DNA of 64,000 bases from Paracyclopina nana (Eukaryota; Arthropoda; Copepoda; Cyclopoida; Cyclopettidae), in the NCBI GenBank assembly GCA_019096065.1, contig JAGUCH010000001.1, positions 6,820,001 through 6,884,000 on the forward strand, given 5' to 3'. The translations under genes were made by a program, and so were the position numbers. The notes under the pieces are model-generated. The model did no database searches. It worked only from the letters and a program-made list of their open reading frames with translations, and had not been told where the DNA came from. Each line of letters starts with the position of its first letter. Position 1 is the first letter of the stretch. This document shows positions 1 to 12,900 of the stretch, in pieces.

Positions 1-838
1 TGCACCTGCTGGCGAATACACCGTGACGCTAACCTGTCATCTCTTGGTAATTAGTGCTTCAAATGAAAAAAGTGTTGCAGTCATGAAGCGAAAGAAATAA
101 TTATCAGTATATTAGATAATTCTTGATTTTTGAATTTTTTATTTAGAACTCGTAAAAAAGTATTTTCCGTCTAATCGTTGGGGGCGAAAGTGTTAGCATT
201 ATTCCAAATTTAGAGGATTATTCCTGAGCATCATAAAATGTTTCGCACCTTTTGAAGAGCCCGCGATATAATAGTTCATTGGCAGATTGATTATCGAAAA
301 AATTGAGCTCCGTTCATAATCGATCCCTCAGCGTCCCAAGCTCACGCTCAAGAATAGACGAACAAGCTCGGCTTTGGCAGCAGCAGTAATATTATTATTA
401 TTCGTGTGCTCGAGCGCTGACTCCAACGACTTGGCCATGATGGCGTCCTGAGCTGCAACAACAACAACAACACCATCAACAGTAACTATTTTTGAAGAAT
501 CCAGCAACCATTGATCCAGCAACTTCTATGTACTCGGTAAAGTAAAACTACAGCGTAAGCCCGAAAAAACACCGCCGAAAAAGACTTCAAGATCGTTCTT
601 TGGGATTTGGCAATCGTCATGCATGTGCCATTTTTCACGCTTTCGTTGCTTAGTTTGCTAATTCTATGATTTCTTCCAATTTAAATGTCATTGCGTGAGA
701 GGTGTTCGAGAAATGTTTCAAGTTGATAAGCCCTAGTTATGCTAGCTGTCAAAAATTTGCTTTCTGCTCATCGATAAAATCATTGGCCAAGATCACTTAT
801 TTCGTTGTTTACTCAGCAGCTAATTGCTTTCATTTCAG
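1..838. other. 5' flank and probable 5' intron of the KDM3-like gene
   Basis: AT-rich sequence without a convincing plus-strand coding exon. A pyrimidine-rich tract ending in CATTTCAG at 831-838 looks like a splice acceptor, so part of this stretch is probably an intron after an untranslated first exon that I cannot place. A CAA/CAACAA microsatellite lies at about 458-475. The only other candidate is the minus-strand exon at 328-452. Confidence 0.45.
328..452 (-). CDS. possible 3'-terminal coding exon of an unidentified divergent gene
   Basis: Read on the minus strand, a GTTGTTGTTGCAG acceptor-like sequence at about 453-465 is followed by an open frame of about 41 residues (QDAIMAKSLESALEH, a short Asn run, then AELVRLFLSVSLGR), ending at a TGA at 328-330. 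The peptide is amphipathic and looks more protein-like than the surrounding AT-rich DNA. A TTTATT (AATAAA on the minus strand) lies near 138-143 and could be its polyadenylation signal. I do not recognise a family and see no upstream exon. It may be chance. Confidence 0.2.
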
Positions 839-916
839 AGGGCCCGGTCGGCAGAACGCAAATGCAATGCAAAAGAAGTGATGGTGTAAAATGTCTAGAG
901 AAACATCATCATAATA
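839..916 (+). promoter_or_regulatory. 5' untranslated segment with four upstream ATGs
   Basis: This segment lies between the acceptor at 838 and the chosen ATG at 917. It contains upstream ATGs at 862, 867, 881 and 891. The ATG at 881 is in frame with the main start but hits TAA after two codons. Those at 867 and 891 stop within a few codons. The one at 862 runs to a TGA at 931-933 and overlaps the main start. The ATG at 917 has A at -3 and G at +4. The pattern suggests start-site regulation by uORFs. Confidence 0.5.
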
Positions 917-3900
917 ATGGCCGCCAACTTTGAAAATAAGGACTGTAAAAAGTCGACAAACGGCAACAATGAGGAGAATCTTGACAACGAAACGGAGGAA
1001 GATACCGAAGATGAAGAAGAAGATTCCGAGGAGTCAGAGGACACTGAAATCGAGTTCAAAAACAGTCCTCGTAGGACCACTCGATCCTCAGTGGCTGAAG
1101 CAGCGAAAAAGGTCAAAAAGCCGATCAGAAGGCCAGCTGCAACCGCAGCACCGTCATCTAAAAAAATCGCAACGAAAAACGGCAAAAAGAAAGGTCCTCC
1201 ATCTTCGGGCAGGAAAGGAACTCCTCCTCGCAAGTCTTCCATTAACTGCCAATTGTGCTCCGAAGTGGTCGCGGATTCAAGCCTAGATGACCATCTATCA
1301 CTTGTGCACTTCAAAACCAAGTTGGCTAAATTGTTGCCTTCTCAGCCGCCCTACAAGTGTCCTAAATGTGCCTCAACTTTTTCTGACGATGACCATGACG
1401 GACTCATTTCTCACTATGGGGGCCATCATGGGCTGAATGACAAGTTCGTCGACGAGGAAATTCGTGACAAAGTGAACAACGGGGGACATAAGCAATCCTT
1501 ACGATCCTTGAGATCAGCCTCAAGGTCCTCCAGCTCGGATTCATCTGTAGAGTGCAAAATGTGTCACGTGACATTACCTGATTTGGCTAGCCTCAAGGAT
1601 CACGGCCTTGAAGTCCATTTCAAGGAGGAGATTCTCAGTAGCCTATCAAGGACGCAGCCTTTTTCTTGCCCAAATCCTCGGTGCTCAACCATGTTTAATG
1701 ACTTTGACGATTTGAGCTGTCATTTTCTAAATGATCACGATCCCATGGCTGCATTCATGACGAAAATGACTTCGTCACCCTCGAACACAACCTCAAATGG
1801 GAACGAGGATCCGGAAGAAGACGTCACAAGGCCACCAAAAGCTTGGTCAATACCGAAACCAAGGAATTACACCGAATACTGCAAACAAATAAAAACGTCC
1901 TTGAGATTAAACGACGGTCGAACCGCCGAGGCTGAGGATGACAGATCTGTTAAGTGCGTTTGCGGCAAGGTTATCCGGGTGAACTTCCGGTTCAACTGGC
2001 GCTTCATGATTCAAAGGCCGACTTTGAGAAATGGCCAGGCGAAGCCCAAAGGCCACTGGTTCATGTGTTCGGAGGTGGCGAAGGTTGGCTCGTGCGTGGA
2101 GGATTGGAAATTTTCTGCGGCAGAACTAGAAGCTTCAAAACACTTTGGCTGTGATCAAGCTGACTTTGAACAAGTTAGTTTAAATAAGAGAAGACAGAAG
2201 CGAAAGCGAGGCCCTGATAGCTTCTATGAGGAATTTGACGATCAAGACGAAGAAGATACGAAGAAAAAGGCCAAGGACGAAGAGCTCGATGATGATGACG
2301 ACGAGGAGGATGAAAGCTTTAGTGATGAGGAAGAAACGCCTCGAGAGCAGAGGCTTATCATTCGTAAAAGGGTGAACGAGCTCATGGCGAAAAGGGTGCC
2401 AAACGAAACTTTTCTGCAGGATGGTCCTTGTTTTCAGGTATGCTAATGGACGCCAAAAAAGGTGCTGTTTACTAAAGGTTTATTTCTAGATGTCTCATGA
2501 AGGCTCATTGATGTGCCATGAATGCAAGTACATGCCTCTGGCAGAAAAAAGGACTATTTTGGCTTCCGAGACGTCCGAGGGAGAGATCTCTTGCTGTTTC
2601 TACAGTTTTCGCAAGTTAAAAAGCTCAAAATTCGGAGGATCTCTGAGCGTGGCCGGATTCCTTGACCCATTGAGAGATCCAACTGATACCAACTTGCTAG
2701 TGTGGCAAAAATCATTATCGCAGCCCGAGTTTGTGAACGTTGAAAAGGCCAAGTTCATTTTGGGCTTGATTGGTGACCAGTTTTGTGACATGGTGCTAGC
2801 CGAAAGAAAATGCCTTTCAATGCATTCGGAAATTGCAGAGAACAAGCTAAGCGTTTGGAAACCAGCGGTCAAAGGAGTGCGAGAAATGTGCGATGTTTGC
2901 AAAACGACCATTTTCAATTATCACTGGATTTGTGGCCGATGTGGGGTTTTTATTTGCCTTGACTGCTATCAGGTAATTTTGGCGTTTTGCAATATTTAGG
3001 AGTGGCATGACAAAAGCAATATTAACGAATAGGATTCCAGTATCGCAAGGAAATAATATTTCTAAATCGCTTCTACTTTGTGAAATAGAAGTCAAGTAAT
3101 TTGAATGAAGCACTAAAACTTTTGAAAAATAAGATCCCGTATAATGTGTGTTTTTCTTGATTAATAACATCAATTGAAGTAAGGGAAATTTTAAAAGCCT
3201 TTCCAAGTAATTAGAAGTTAAATTTTGGCGTTATTTTTTGCATTGCTCTCTCCAGCTTTCTACCTGCTATTTCATCAGAGGGATTGTCGAAGCGTAAAAA
3301 GCTATCACGAAAAAAAGCAATTCTTTGAGGAAAGCCTTCACTTTAGCAGTTTTTCATAGGATAGGGATAAATTATCAAAATAAACAATCGATCATTTCCA
3401 GCTCCCTCTGCTAATTAATTCATCTATTTTGGGTCAGTAAAGCGTTGCAAAAAGAGTGCACTTAAAGTATTTTGGCCTTTGCAACAATGTAAAGGTTACG
3501 GGAGTACTTTGATGCTGCACCACAATTAAATGGCTTTACATTGACTCGCCTCATTTACATTTCCTTCTGGACTTTTCAGTTTCGGAAAGGCGGGTTGATC
3601 AAAGAACAGCATCAGTTGACTGACTCGGATCGGGACGAATACAACTGGCCATTATGTACTATTGGAGAGTCACATTCCATCCGAAAGCTTCTCTTGGCTC
3701 AGATCATTCCCAGAAACGAATTGGTCGAACTGGCCAACAAGTTACACAGGCTCAGAAATGAACATGGGATCAACCAGTTTTGCCACAAACCTGATGACTT
3801 CTCCGAAGCCTACAGCTTACAAACGTTGGCCGACAATAAATCCAGGGTAACATTCCTTTCTTCTTTACGACAAAATGACTTAAATGAGCTAACCGTTAAG

Positions 3901-6900
3901 ATAGTCGGTAACTATCAGAACAGAGCACTTTTAGAGGCATGTTTGCCTTACTGTGATTGGTGCTTGCGTGCTATGTTAAATAAAGCGAGGGGAGAAAAAA
4001 TTGACAGCAGTGGCACGGTGAAATTAGCAAGGGCATGTTTTTCTGAGAGCCGCCAACTTTTCGGAGAAAGCGTCTGCCATCCTAAATTGTCGACTATGAT
4101 CCTTTTTAATTTCAGGTAAAATCCAGTCCAACACTCTCAGGAAGGCCATCGTTGTTGTATGTGTGTCGCTTATGCCCTGAGACCGCTTTTAAATGGCAGT
4201 CGTGTCTGTACAAGCACTTCCTGATCAATCATTTCAATGAGCAAATTCGTAGCCTGCTTCCCAATGAAGAACCGTACAAATGTCCCAAGTGCGAGTATTC
4301 CGCAAAACAAAAGCACATTCTCATGCTCCACTTCGGTATCACTCACAAAGTTGTTCTCAAACTGATCGAAGACGCGGCAGCTCAGGGGCAACCCATGTTT
4401 CTCAAGGCTTCGGCCGAAGATCTTCAACTGTCGACGAGCTCTAGAACCTCGAAAAGCTTAATCGCTGGTGAAATTTCAAAGCAGCTCGACAAAGCCTTTA
4501 ACTGTCCACTCTGTCCGCTCTCTATATCACACGGGCAAAAACGTGGCCATCTGGTCAAACATTTTTATGCTCAATTGTCGGCCGAAGTGGCCTTAAAGTC
4601 CTCATCATCGGAATCTACCCCTTTCGAGTGTTATTTGTGCCGGCACGTCGCGATCGATAGGAGGAGTCTGGTTCGCCATGTCGGTGTTATCCATGGCCTT
4701 GTTGACACTTTTATCAAGGAATACTTGCCTGATCATGCCGAAGATCTGAGCTACAATCATCAGTTATTCAACGAGCCCAAAGAAGAGATTTCAAATCAAG
4801 TGACTTCCGGGGCAGAGTGTAGACTTTGTGAACGTCCTCAATTTTTCAGGTAAAAATTAGTACCTTATATTGAATGAAGTAACGTTTACAAATGGAGCCT
4901 ACTTTAACTCGCATGATCGAGGCCACAGGAAGTGGCAAAAATTGGATTACATATCACTTAAAAGCTCTAAATGCACTTTTTGTAATGATATAATTGCGTC
5001 TGTGAACAGATCTATTATAGCTATCTGTGCGACACATAAACATTCGTGACTTTTTTCACTGACATTTCACGAATGCTAGCTCTTAATTTTACTCTTCACG
5101 AACCTGTGAAAGAAAGCACCTCAAGTCATTAGGTTTATTCCATGGGAGAATGCTTCTCTTCGGAGGTCCTTTTTCAATTATAAACTATATACTTTTTAGA
5201 GTGACTGATGATGATGATGTTTCAGGCCATTTGATGGCCATTTTTCGTGTCTTACACTTTGTGAGATACAATTGTTTGTTTAGCATATTTCGTGATCAAG
5301 ATCGCCTGATTGGTGGTTGCTTGAGCAAACTTTTTCTTCTTGGTCTTGATTGCTGTCATGACAGTATTAGTTTCTCCACTTTTCTTAGTCGACCCTCAGC
5401 CATTCACGAAGAAGCAAACTTGTACAATCATATTGCTCTTACACCATTACGCTAAAAATCGAACAATAGTGTTCCCTCCAAGAAAAAAACCCTCGGTTTT
5501 TAGAGGTTTCTTTCAATAAACCTTTGGTTAAAACTTATCAAGGCTCCTATGTATTGTATACTTTCAGGCACAATGGAGAGCTTTACAGACATTTGGCCCT
5601 GTCCCACTTCAGTCAGAGGATCTGGAAAGAAGATCTTGGCGATCTTCCCAAAGATCAAAGGCCGTTCAAATGCACAAGTTGTGACTATACGAATGGCTCA
5701 AGTATCCAGCTGATCGTCCATGTCGGAGTCGTCCACAGGATGGCAATTAAGTACCATTTTGAAACTCTCAACGTGAAAGACTCTGACTGGAGCCAGATCG
5801 AGACTTTTGGCGTCCCTCGGAAGACCAATAGCACAACTACAAGTTCTTCCAGCTCGCAAAGCCAGGCCGTACAGCAGCACCAGCATAAAAAGCAGCCTTC
5901 CAAGCCCGAAAAGTGCCCTGTATGCGACGAAACTCTCGCTCTACCAGCCTTACTTTTTCACTTGGCGCAACACCACTTTTCATCCATGTTGGCAGCAGCT
6001 AGGGTGCCTGTGGAGGCTCCCTTCAAGTGTCCTTTGTGCCCTCATTTTGCCGAACAATACGGTGGAATTTTGAGGCACTTTTTTATCTTCCACAAGCAAT
6101 TGGATGTCATGACTGAATCACTCAAGAATGCTCAAAATGAACCAAAGGTCAGCAGTACAAACTATTTTTTTTACCTCCTCTTACTTATCAAAGGATGCAT
6201 TTTGCTCTACAGGAAGAGGATCTACCACTTCCACCTATTCCCGTCATACCTCAGGATTTTAGCCAAAAGGGTCCATTTCAATGTTTACTCTGCGATGACA
6301 TCCCTCCCATTGGGCAAACATCGTATGACTTCCACAAGCACCTGTGCGAAGCTCATTTTCGCGATCGCTTGCTTTCGGCGATTCGACAAATTGAGGTCAA
6401 GGAGGGCGAAGCAACTGTCAAAAAGTATGCTTGTCCAGCACCCAATTGTGGCTACGAGTTGCCTCAGAAGTGGGTGATGGCCAAGCATTACGGGCTCAAG
6501 CATCAAATAGCCAAGCAATTCTACGCAACAATCTGCGATTTGGGTAGCTTACCTTCGTCTCAACTGGTCGTTCAGGTAAACCTGCAATTTTCCCCATATT
6601 TATAAGAAGAGCTGAACTTTGTTCTTAAAGGGACAAGCTGAGGAATCACGGGGACCGGAGGAAGAATTTGATGATGAGCATTTTAATGAACAAGAAGGAA
6701 TAAGCAAAAATGTCACACAATTGCCGCCAGTTACACCGATTCCCCAGGCTCAAATCCTTCCAAGTGCTCATTCTCAGCCCCTTGTAATCCCGCACGCTCC
6801 TCTTCCACCACCTCAATCTCATCCTCATCAAATAAGTCCTCATCTCGGTGAAAATCAGTATTTACCCCCTCCTTCTCAATTGCACCAGATTCATGTCGCT

Positions 6901-9900
6901 TCTCCGAATCCTCAGCACCACGCATATCATTCTCATCCAGTGGATTATGTTCAACAGCCAAATCCATACGTCAACTCAATTTCAGATCCCTCTCTAGACC
7001 AAAGTTTTGCTTCCTCGTCCATGGATGATTCGTCTATGACCTCAGAGAGTCCTCACACTAATAGCGATAATAAGTCGTACGATTGTCAAATTTGCGCTGT
7101 AAAAAGTCCTGGAATGTCTGCTTATTTGAAACATCTGAGCAAAGTCCATTTCAAGCACAAGCTCCTTTCTATGGTGCCTAAGACGAGTCCCTTCACATGT
7201 CCATGGGAGGGCTGCGAAGTGACCAAAAAAGATCGATTCAACATAAGCCTTCACTATGGGATGACTCACAAAGTTGCGCTTAGATTAATGCAAGAAATGC
7301 CAGAAGATGCTCTCAACGAGGATGTCGAAGCTGTATGCAAACTCTGTCACGAGAGTTTCACGGCCCATAGGTACTCATTTTTTTGCTATCCCTTTGACAA
7401 TAATTGTTCATTGCTCAATATCAGGTACCTGTACACACACTTGTCGGACTCTCATTTTACCGCTGAGTTAGATCTTGAACTGCCAGCCAGTAGCCCCTGG
7501 AAGTGCCCAAAGTGCCCTTATGAAGGCAGCGACATCAGAGGCCTCCGAGTGCATTATGGAGTACGGCACAAAGTTGTCCTCAACTTCTTGGCCACAAGAT
7601 TGGGGGTTAATGCCAACAATTTGAAGAAGGAGATGAAAGCAGGAAGGAAAAAGGCTGTTTCCGCATTGAAGACCACACTGACATGCCGGTTTTGCCCCAT
7701 GCTTTTCAAAAGTCCACCTGATCATGCGAAGCATGTGGTAATGCATCTGAGGCATGTTTTGGCCGCTCAGCTTCCACAAAACGAACCTTGGAAGTGTCCA
7801 AAGTGTGAATTTGCAGCTGTCAATGCCCAGAATTTATTAATTCACTATGGAATCAATCACCCAGATGTTGTGAAAGAAATCATGGCTGGAGATGCGTCAC
7901 AATTAGTAATTGACATGAGCTTTATTCATCAACAACCCAACTCTTCCGCTAATCAGAGAGGAGCTCAGCAGCTTTCACAGCCTCATGGGCACAACCAACA
8001 ATTTCCTCAAAGAAATAACGTTGCATCTGAAGATGCCACTTTGGCAGCTGAAGCAAATAGACTCGCTATGGAGGATAAAAGATTCCCCAAGTGCAGACTT
8101 TGCAACTATAGGTAGATATTTGGAATAACCATTCAGCTTTTTGTGGCACACCGTCTAACGAATATTTTGCTTTAGATATTTCACAAGGCTGGACTTGTGT
8201 CGTCATTTTGTGGACTATCATTTGAGGATGAGACTGCACAACATCATAGATCCTAATAACAGTCGCTGCCCTGTCTGCCCCCTTACGTATGAAAAGAAGC
8301 AATCAAGATTGAGACATTTCATATGGTCTCACCAAGACCTTGAGGGTCTTGTCATTCAAGATTCTCAAGTCAGGCTGTCGGAATTCACTCCTTCACTGAG
8401 AGACCTTGAAATCGTTCGGCAGAAAAACGATATTAAGATGAACCCTGGAGCTGAAATGATGCCAGCAGTGAAAGATATCACCGATCTCGCAGCACTGCCG
8501 GTGCATGATAATATTGATGTCAAGCTGCAAAACTCCCATTGCGAATTGTGTGGAGAAGAATTCAAAACGAGCGTGAATAAGGCCCGTGACAAAGGAAGCC
8601 ATCTGCTCAGCCATTTCAGAGAAGACATAATGAAGGATTTGCCCTCTAAAAGGCCTTATAAGTGTCCAAAATGCACATTTTTGGGAAAGGATAGCCAAGA
8701 CTTATTGCGACACTATGGTCTCAACCACAAGGCAGTATATTATTGTTTGCAACGCGAATTGGGTGAAACATGGACCCTTTCAGAGATTGACGAAGCCAAT
8801 GATTGCAAGATCTGCAAGCAAGTCTTCTTGAACAGTCGAGCTCTCACTGATCACTATTGCTCCCAGCATTTCTACGCAAAACTGTCTGAAGGATTGCCAA
8901 ATGCTCCTCCTTTCAAGTGCTCGAGCTGCAGCTTCAGCTCTAAGACTCACTTGGCCCTCGTGAGGCATATGGGGAACAAGCACAAATTAGTCAACAAATT
9001 TCTTCAAGAATCCGGATACGAGAGAAGACGGAGCAGCTCAACTAGCCAGGACTCGGCTCATTTTGATCAATATCATGGTCAACAGCAGCCTTCGTTTCAT
9101 CATGCGCAGCAGCAGCATCAGATTCAATTACAGCAACAACAATGGGTGGACCACTACCAACACCCACATACTGGTCCTCCACAGTTTCACCATCAAAGTC
9201 CCCCGACACTTCAGCAGTCTCAAGTCTCGTATAGCGCCCCTCCGGAGGCAACATCTTCTCCTTTTGCCTCACCAAGCCACCATCACCATGGGTTTGCTTC
9301 ACCCCATCATCAATCCCAGTTGATGTCTCCTCCACCTCCGCAGCATCACCAACAGCTTGTTGTGCCTCATAACCAGCCCCAACCAGGGATGGCAACAACA
9401 CCTCAGCCTCAGGACTATCCCAAAGAAGGTAGCCCAAAGTTGTCAACCAAGTCTGACCATACGCCGGTAGCCTGTCCTATATGCAATTCGACGTTCCTTA
9501 ATGGTACCCATTTCTTGAGGCACGCTGCAGACAAACACTTTGTAGAGCAACTGCGGGCTGATTTGCCTCAGTCTCCTCCCTTCAAGTGCCCCTACTGCTC
9601 GTTCGTTGGGAAGGACATCAAACTCTTGGTGCGTCATTATGGCCTTTTGCATAAGATGGTGCTCAAGCTCTTGAACGAACGATCTGGTATCATGGACAGT
9701 TACGATGACTCCATCCTAAAGCAATATGAGACCCAAGAGAGCAATAGGGACTGTTGTCCACTTTGCAAGTCTACCTTTGGGGGCAAATACATGCTTCTGA
9801 GGCACTTGGCAGATTGCCATTTTCGTGAGAGGTTGTGTCAAGGCTTGCAACAGGGTGAGGTGTTCAAGTGCCCACAGTGCAATCATGAGTCGAAAGACAA

Positions 9901-12900
9901 GGGAGGATTTGTCCGGCATTACGGCCTGGTGCACAAAATGGTTCAGAAATGGCTCAAAGAAATGGGCATATCTGGCTTTGATGACGGCGATCCCAAAAAC
10001 AAAGCTATTCCGCCCTTGTCACCAGCTCAACATCATTCTCCGACTCCACAGCCTCAGGCCTTTTATTCGGCTCAACAAATCAATAATCAGCATTATCCAG
10101 AGTATCCTCAACCGCAGGCTGCGGCGGTTGATCAGTATTACCCGTCACCGCCACCCGCACTTCCATCAGTGCAACCACCTGGAGCAGCCTACATGTCGGC
10201 CGATCATCAACGTCAATATCCTAATCAAATGCCAAGTCCAGCATCTCAACAGACTTCTCCGCAAAACCTAAGTAGCGAAGCATATGCTAGTCCAAGCACT
10301 CCTCACACGTACCATCAGTACGAGCAGCCACAGCAATACTATCCGCAGGACCTTTCTCGCTCCACCCCGAGCGTTGGCCAACAGCCCTTGGACTACTCAA
10401 ATGGACAATACTACGGTATCAGGCCTCCCAGTCAGCAGTACGGACATCAGCCACTGACTCCTCAGACGCCAAATCCTGCTGTCACTCCGCAACCAATGAC
10501 TCCTCAGCCAATGACTCCTGGATCACATGGGGCTCCAACACCTCAGCCAATGACTCCACATGATCAAAATAGTAACGGCAGTGCTGGAATGATGAGTCCT
10601 GGAGGGTACAACTACGAAAGCAGGCAGGTGATCTTGACTCCTGTGTCTTCGACCTCCTCATACTATCAACAAAGACCCGTCACTCTCCAGCCCATTGATG
10701 CTCCCAAGGAATTGCCTCCTCCAACAACTGCGGCACCGAATTCAGCAAACAATCGGGCCCAGTCTAATTATGTTCCCCCTGGAGACGAATTCATTGAGGC
10801 TCCTCCGCCTGGTATGAAAGGGCCTTACGCAATTCAATGCATGTACTGTCAAGGTGTGAGCAAGAACAAGTCTGACTTCTACCGACACTTGAGTGAAAGG
10901 CACTTCAAGAATGATCTGGCCAAAGAACTTCCCACCGTGGCCCCATTCAAATGCCCAGTCCCTGATTGCCAATATGAGACGAAAGACAACACTGTTTCCC
11001 CTTTGATCAAGCATTACGGCATAGTGCACAAGTCTGTACAGAAGTATTTGAGAGGTCAGATTGCCGGAAAATATGTCCACTCGGAGGCTAAGCCCACCAA
11101 TGCTAAAGGTGTCACACCAACTCCAACAGTTCTAGAGCATCGCCAGCAACCATCACGACCATCACCCCATATGAAGCCACCTACTCCCGCGGGGGCCATG
11201 ATGAATGGCGGAGAAGTGACAACAATGTCAAACCTCGCTTTGAAAGTCAAGTGTCCGTTTTGCGACTTGATGTTTGCTGCTCGATACACCTTTCATCAGC
11301 ATCTTTGTGACAGACATTTCAAAGAGGCCTTGGCTGAACAAGTGCCACAGCAGCCGCCATATTTGTGTCCGGTGAACGACTGTGGATACGTGGCCAAAGA
11401 CTCCAGGCAAAGCTTGATTCGTCACTATGGAATGACCCACAAAGTGATTGTTGATCTTCTGAAAAGGCATGCCCCTGAGTATGCCGATCTAAGCGATCCT
11501 TTTAATCAAGGTGAAGTTCAGCAGCAACAGCCTCCTCCGCCACCCCCAGCGCAGCAGTACTATTTGCCTCAACCAAATCAAGGGCCTGCGTATCAAGAAT
11601 ATTACCAACAGCCCGACCAGCAGCAGCTCATCTCTCCAAACGAGCAGTACCAGCAGCAGCATCAGTACGCTCCTATGCAGCATGGCTTGCCAGCTCAAGA
11701 TCTCCGTTTCGAACCCCAGATTGATGGCACCTTCGACCCATCGCATTACTCTGATCAGTCGAGCTTGGATGGGTTTAAATCGCTGCCGACCACTCCGGTT
11801 AAACAGATAAAAGAGGAGCTTCCCTCTATCCCAGAGCCAAGTGTTTCTGCCACCAAGGCTAAGGGTGGGCCTAAAATATGCGAAATTTGCGGAAAACAGT
11901 TTGAAGGTAAAAACAGAGCCATGCTCAAGGTGCAACATATGGCCCATCACTTCAAAGACAAGCTGTTTGCTGATATCCCAGACAAAACGCCTCCGTTTAA
12001 ATGTCCGATAGAAGGTTGCCAGTATCAAACCAAACACAAACCCGATTGGGCCAGGCACTACGGATCCGTTCATCAGTACATTGCCAAGTATTTGAAAGAA
12101 TATTTGGAGACTCATGAGTCCAAAGCAGAGCCTCTGGAAGATGAAAATGGGGAGCAACATGAAATGACTGACGAGGAGAAGACTTATTCTGCCTTCTTGC
12201 CCAAGGCTGAATTGTCTCAAATTATTAGCACTGCCATGGACCAGCAGAGCCAACCTCTTAGAAACTTTGGGGTGATCACAATAACAAGCTCCGATTTGGA
12301 GAGTGAGCATGGTGAGCCTGGTCACGTGGAGCCTCAACAGTGCTTCATTTGCCCGAACGGCCCGTGGTTCAAGTGCGATAAGGACCTCAATGATCATTTC
12401 GCTACGCAGCATATTGAATTTGTGCAAGAACTTAAGCCAAGGCTTGAAGTCCTCGATGATCTTGGTGAAGTTTTGAACGACTTGGATATAGAGCCTCAGG
12501 AAGCCAACATTCTCAACCAGGCTCATCCGCCACATGCTCCAACAGCTTCGCGGGTTCCGAACCGCTCCACTGGGCGACCATGTGAACTTTGTGGCTTCGA
12601 GCCGAAAACCAAGAACAAGTCTAGGGAGAGGCAGGACCACCTTGCAATGAAGCATTACAGAGATCGAATTCAGTCCGACCTGACAGCCTCCACCAATTTC
12701 TCTTGTCCTCTTTGCGACTACGTCGGCAAAGACAAGCAAACCATCTACAGGCACTACACGGGTAAGCACAAAGTGGTCGAGCAATACTTGGCGGAGGACA
12801 TCGCTGCTGGTCGAGTGGAGACTTTGGCTCAAAAACAAGCCTACGAAGCTGTAGTGGAGACTTTGGCTCAGAAGCAAGCCCAAGAAATGGAGGTGAAATC

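Noticed and set aside
11489-12883. 464-codon open frame on the minus strand
   Set aside because: It is antisense to the finger array and linkers. Its composition follows from the plus-strand codons, and it has no recognisable domain.
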